A stretch of 64,000 nt of DNA, taken from positions 122,001-186,000 of the forward strand of contig JAQFVV010000353.1 in assembly GCA_028023455.1 (NCBI GenBank), written 5' to 3'. The notes beneath the pieces are model-generated. The model had not been told where the DNA came from. It did no database searches and saw nothing but the letters and a program-made list of their open reading frames with translations. The position numbers and the translations under genes are program-made. Position 1 is the first letter of the stretch; each line of letters begins with the position of its first letter. The DNA comes from Epiperipatus broadwayi (lineage: Eukaryota; Onychophora; Udeonychophora; Euonychophora; Peripatidae). Below are positions 59,276 through 64,000 of this stretch, one piece after another.

Positions 59276-60455
59276 TAAAACAACAAGTTCAGTGATTGCT
59301 ATTAATTAAAATGTAAAAAAAAAACATATTTGCATGGCTACTAATTAAACGATCTTCAAAAACACATAATAAAAAGATTATCAAAGGAATTTTGACAACA
59401 GATATTGCTGGAGGATATTAAAATGACAACATGTCATATGTATAAATAGCCAATGTTTTATCAAACAGTCAGTTGAGACTACAGTTCAGAAAAACAGTTG
59501 TGTTTAAGAGAGTTATTTCAATCAGATTATTATGCATCCAGAATCAAGAATGCAGTGTTAAAACCTCGGAAAACATACAACTTTCTCCAGCCTGGAGTCC
59601 AGTAAAACAGCAAAACCTGCCCATGAATAGGATAATGCTTATATAACAACTTGAAGAGTCACCATCAATATTTAACTGTCTCCAGTAATAATACCCATGA
59701 ATAAGAATGAAACCTCCTCAAGAAACTTCAAATCTAACCAGTTAGAATATTTCATTAGAAGCAGCAAATAGCAAGCAGTATACCCATTCCAAAAATCCTA
59801 GGTAATAACATTTTTTCTTATATTCCTTTCTAAAGTAGCCATTGCATTTGTAAAACCAAGAGCCAAGTTTAAGAACTCTATTGCATACATATATGAACTA
59901 TTAATATGTGTGTTTAAAATATTGTGTGTATCCATGTGTTAGTATATTAATTTCATTGTGTTTAAATTTCAAATATTATTTAATGCTTTCTCATAAGATA
60001 TTATAGTGTGTGAATTATATATGTGCGTGTTTTATATTAGTAAATAAGATTTATAAAATATTTAAATTTAGTTTAATAAATGTTAATTAAAATAAATTGT
60101 CTTTAAACTTAAAGCTTTATTTGTCAGTCAATTCTTTTCACCACTAATTTTGTATAATCTGTTAGTGATTACAAGTAGCTGAGATAGTCTTGGGTGTAAC
60201 TTAGGTGTTGAGTTAGTGGCCATTGTTTAAAGTGCATTATTTGTCTTATGGATAAATAACTGGTGCCTGTGTATACAAAACAAAAAGTGCTTTGAATGTG
60301 GTGTTGAATTCAACAGTCGAGAAAAAGTTATGTCCTGGAAATGTAACACTAGTTATATATTTTATAGCTATCATTTGGACATACATACTCTCCGAGTATT
60401 TTCTTCTCTGCCTAAGAGGCCGGTAGTAAGATTGCAACGGATAAAACCCAGTACA
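59276..60455 (+). mobile_element. 5' LTR of element B, 5'-truncated
   Basis: Colinear with the 3' LTR from about 63223 onward, at about 98% identity by eye. The first 365 bp or so, present at 62855-63222, are missing. It ends ..GTACA at 60455. More distantly related to the LTRs of element A. Confidence 0.85.
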
Positions 60456-60457
60456 AA

Positions 60458-60479
60458 TGGCTTCTCCCAATGTTGGAGC
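60458..60479 (+). promoter_or_regulatory. Putative primer-binding site of element B
   Basis: TGGCTTCTCCCAATGTTGGA starts two bases after the LTR's CA. Like the site in element A it can fold (CTCC with GGAG), though the bases differ. Confidence 0.5.
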
Positions 60480-60827
60480 TGTCCCTAAGAAACAATAGTA
60501 ATTAAATACTTTGTTTCTTGTTTGAAAAAATGTTTTTATACAAAAGCTAAATTACGTATGTGAAAGTGGTTTAATTTTAAAAAAAAGAATTGACTGAAAC
60601 TTTTTTCTTTAAATGAAAAGAGATTTATACTATTTACGTTAGTTAAAATAAATCATTCTTTTAAATTAAAGACAGTTAGATATTTTGGGCAGAGCTAAAG
60701 CATTAAGAATGGGTAGAGAAAAGAAAAAGGGGCAGAGTTAGCTGTATGTTTCCGTTTTAGTAAGAAAACTAAATAAACAGTTCGTATTTAAATTTAGTCA
60801 ATTAAAAAAAAATATTGTTTCAAAAAA

Positions 60828-61530
60828 ATGGAGGAAATAAAAAAAGAAGAGATATCTGAGATGCAGATGATGATGAAAATGATAATGAATGTGATGCAAG
60901 AGCTCAAAGAAGAAATGAAGCAAGGTCAGATAGAACTTAAAGAAAAAATTTGTCAGGTCAAAGGAGAAATTAGGGAACTCAGAGCAGAAGTAAGAAAAAT
61001 AAGATGTGAGATAACAGGAAAGGTAGAGAAAAGTCAAGAAATTATAGAGGTAGATTTAATCAAAGAAATAAGGAAGTTGAGGTCATGAAAGAGATAGTAG
61101 AGCAGAAGGAAAAAGGGGGAGATAGAAATTGAATTAGAATCAGATAGCATTGCAACAGATAAGGTAGAAACGAATGTAGATCAAGAAATAGAAGAGAGAC
61201 ATAAGTTCAAGGTAGAAGATAGCGTTAAGTATAGTAGTTTGGAAATAAAATTAATCAAGATAGATAAAAATAAAAAGGTTAAAGTAAGTTCATTTTAAAT
61301 GTAGATTTAAAACAAAGAGAAAGAATAGGAAAAAATATTCACAGTTAGGAATAATATGGAGTTTGTCTAAGTTTAAAGGTTTTCTAATTTATAAAGTCAG
61401 AAAATAGAACAGATCGAGAAAGAGATAAAGCAACAAATTTTAATTGAGGGATAGATGTGAGGATATGGAGTATAATTTATGTTAGTGAATTAGTAGAAAG
61501 AAAGAAGGAACTGCCTGACATAGTTTAAAA
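60828..61530 (+). pseudogene. Gag-like coiled-coil frame of element B (broken)
   Basis: The frame 60828-61088 (86 codons) starts MEEIKKEEISE, continues with a Met-rich MMMKMIMNVMQ stretch and then a Lys/Glu-rich coiled-coil-like region ending IRKLRS. After a frameshift the same order of blocks as in element A follows (the 'qeieerhkfkve' block near 61180, then the 'gfliyk' block near 61375), with further stops. Unlike element A, the first 86 codons are uninterrupted. Confidence 0.55.
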
Positions 61531-62841
61531 GTTAGTAAATGGGCAGAATATTAAAGTAAATGGAAACAAAAAGGTCCGGAAATGGACAATGAGCACGAAT
61601 ATGATTATTCTAATGAAAATAAGTCTGAGAAATTAAATCTGAAACTTCTATTTAAAACTAAATAATAAATTTAAAAATAAATAATAATAAATAAAATGTT
61701 GAAAGTAATAATAATAATGGAAGCTTCATAAAATAAAAGATTTTTTTTCTCCATGCCCATATTAAGAAAGAAAAATGCTCGTAAACAAACAGTTCAAATA
61801 AATAAAATAAAAAAAATCAATAAAATCAAGTTAAAGAAATAGGTCAAATGAATGATTTAAAAATAAAGTTTGTAGGATTAAATAAATGAATAAAATAACG
61901 GAAATATGTAGAATAAAATCAAGTTAGTCAAATAAGTATTTGTATGATAATGAAGAGCAATAAAATAAAATAGTTTTCTGAGTACATGCATGTTAATATA
62001 AGAAGGTAAACAAATGTTTTAAAAAATAATGTTGTAATATAAATAAATATGTAAAATAATGTTCGTAATGGTTTAAAAATAATATTGTCAGATTAGTGTA
62101 ATATAAGTAAATATGTTAAAATAATATTCGTAAAGGTTAGAGTAAAGGTTAATATAAATAAATGGTTTAAGATAATGTCCATGTGAATTAAAAATAATAT
62201 TGTAATGTTCATAAATAAAAAATATAAAGTCAATCTAAGAGGAAAGTATAAGGGTTCGAAATTAAAGGGAATGAGGGTAGTATTGAAATAAGTTCTAGAT
62301 AAGGATAAGTGAAAGCTGTCAACTGGATAAAATTTAGCACCCATAACGGACTTATCAGGGATTATTCTTCTTTTAAAATGCACACTGGGGATACCCAGCA
62401 TAAGCCGCAAGTCACTTCTTCAGGGGAGAATCCCCATATCTCGTACCTCGTTTCCAAAGTGTAAGAAGGAAATGGACAGTTGATGAATCCTGCCATTTCG
62501 CAGTGACTTTTTATGTGTCAAAGTCTGAACAAGAGAATCGGCATCTGAAGCTTCATTTTCATACATGTAAGTCGGTATAAGTCAGTGAATCTGCATCTGC
62601 CTCATCTCCAAAGATCCCTGTGCCACAAAGTTAGTTTGTCCACATGGTCACTATCCAGGATTTAGATCATTGTGAGCAATGTATTCAGCATAGAAAGAAG
62701 GAAAGCATAGTCAAAACAGATTGCCCTTAGCATGTAAAGTAAAAGATATTAAAAAGCCAACTTAGAAAATTAATAAATATTTTGAATTAAGAATTAAAGT
62801 TGGCAAAGATAAAATGGTCAAAAATGACACATTTTACTCTC
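61531..62841 (+). mobile_element. Internal 3' region of element B
   Basis: Non-coding region colinear with 50182-50510 plus 53975-55147 of element A. The position matching the foldback insertion is empty: a single CAAATAAG at 61929-61936. The minus-strand frame 62093-62410 is not supported. Confidence 0.75.
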
Positions 62842-62854
62842 AAACGGAGGGTGG
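62842..62854 (+). promoter_or_regulatory. Polypurine tract of element B
   Basis: Identical to the purine tract of element A and directly before the 3' LTR start. Confidence 0.75.
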
Positions 62855-64000
62855 TGTAATGTACCAACATTGTATTGGCACATAATAATTCTGTCTAAAA
62901 TTATTAAAATAAAAATTATTCGTTAAAAGAGAATAATATTTAAATGTTAAGAGTTCTTTTTTATTGCTGTTGAAAACATAAAATTAAAAGTAAGAGTTTT
63001 TTGAAATAAAAAGTTACAATTAGTTAATTAGAAGGGGAGGGGGTTTGTTTGGAAGCATCAAGTTTAAAAGTTTTATAAAAAAAGTAAAGAATTTTTTTCT
63101 TACTAGTTTTCGTTAAAATAAATAGTTAAGAGTTTAAAAATATAAATCTCTTTTTATTTAAGTATAAATGTAAGTTAAAGAATTAAAAAATACTCAGTGG
63201 TGGCTACTAATTAAAAATATAAAACAACAAGTCCAGCGATGGCTATTAATTAAAATGTAAAAAAGCTACACATTTGCATGGCTACTAATTAAACGATCTT
63301 CAAAAACACGTAATTAAAAGATTATCAAAGGAATTTCGATAACAGATATTGCTGGAGGATATTAAAATGACAACATGTCATATGTATAAATAGCCAATGT
63401 TTTATTGAACAGTCAGTTGAGACTACAGTTCAGAAAAACAGTTGCATTTAAGAGAGTTATATCAGTCAGATTATTATGCATCCAGAATCAAGAATGCAGT
63501 GTTAAAACCTCGGAAAACATACGACTTTCTCCAGCCTGGAGTCCAGTAAAACCGCAAACCCTGCCCATGAATAGGATAATGCTTATATAACAACTTGAAG
63601 AGTCACCATCAATATTTAACTGTCTCCAGTAATAATACCCATGAATAAGAATGAAACCTCCTCAAGAAACTTCAAATCTAACCAGTTAGAATATTTCATT
63701 AGAAGCAGCAAATAGCAAGCAGTATACCCATTCCAAAAATCCTAGGTAAAAACATTTTTTCTTATATTCCTTTCTAAAGTAGCCATTGCATTTGTAAAAC
63801 CAAGAGCCAAGTTTAAGAACTCTATTGCATACATATATGAACTATTAATATGTGTGTTTAAAATATTGTGTGTATCCATGTGTTAGTATATTAATTTCAT
63901 TGTGTTTAAATTTCAAATATTATTTAATGCTTTCTCATAAGATATTATAGTGTGTGAATTATATATGTGCGTGTGTTATATTAGTAAATAAGATTTATAA
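62855..64000 (+). mobile_element. 3' LTR of element B, cut by window end
   Basis: Starts TGTAATGTACC and runs to the window edge, where about 390 bp of LTR should remain by comparison with 60067-60455. Nearly identical to the 5' LTR over their shared 775 bp, which indicates a younger insertion than element A. Confidence 0.88.

Overview
This is non-coding, repeat-dominated animal DNA. It is very AT-rich (roughly a quarter G+C by eye) and full of short (AT)n tracts, and no host gene could be recognised. Nearly every long open frame that makes sense belongs to a transposable element: RTE-like LINEs, Penelope-like elements, a hAT element, a mariner, and a long-LTR family. A tRNA-Lys-like SINE head (11050-11112) and the mix of elements fit an invertebrate. 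A cephalopod mollusc is my best guess, but this is inference and low confidence.

The most interesting signal is a dispersed family of hammerhead-ribozyme motifs. One copy (8084-8136, minus strand) has every conserved core residue, a 6-bp stem II, a palindromic stem III and a bipartite stem I. At least nine relatives lie at 4695, 10553, 18393, 19894, 29711, 32465, 32759, 35570, 40509 and 40888. They decay to different degrees, but stem I and stem II show paired (compensatory) changes between copies. Several sit in larger repeats carrying a tRNA-like B box, and two loci are head-to-head inverted pairs. A second, unrelated small inverted-repeat element (28455-28640) carries a hammerhead-like core with almost no stem II.

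Layout: 1-1585 is a minus-strand copy of the long LTR. 3458-3940 is a 241-bp tandem duplication. 4.6-11.1 kb holds ribozyme repeats, LINE and Penelope fragments, a TIR element and a tRNA-like SINE head. 14.6-16.3 kb and 21.7-23.6 kb are GC-richer islands that may be old LTR material. 19.1-19.9 kb is a TIR element plus a partial second copy. 20.5-21.1 kb is a Penelope GIY-YIG domain. 23.7-24.4 kb is a dead mariner. 30.4-31.5 kb has two LINE endonuclease fragments facing each other. 33.9-34.9 kb is a Tigger-like non-autonomous element. 36.2-38.9 kb is a decayed hAT element with a 5' UTR intron. 40.07-40.25 kb is a long (ATT)n array. 45.4-47.2 kb is an RTE-like reverse transcriptase.

From 47.2 kb to the end lie two related non-autonomous LTR retroelements, A (about 47.2-57.0 kb) and B (59.3 kb to beyond the window). 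Each has long LTRs, a PBS-like site, a broken Gag-like coiled-coil frame, a polypurine tract and no pol. Element A contains a 3,448-bp giant foldback element (50519-53966) flanked by an 8-bp duplication. Element B preserves the matching empty target site (61929-61936). Intervening stretches are AT-rich and hold nothing I can identify.
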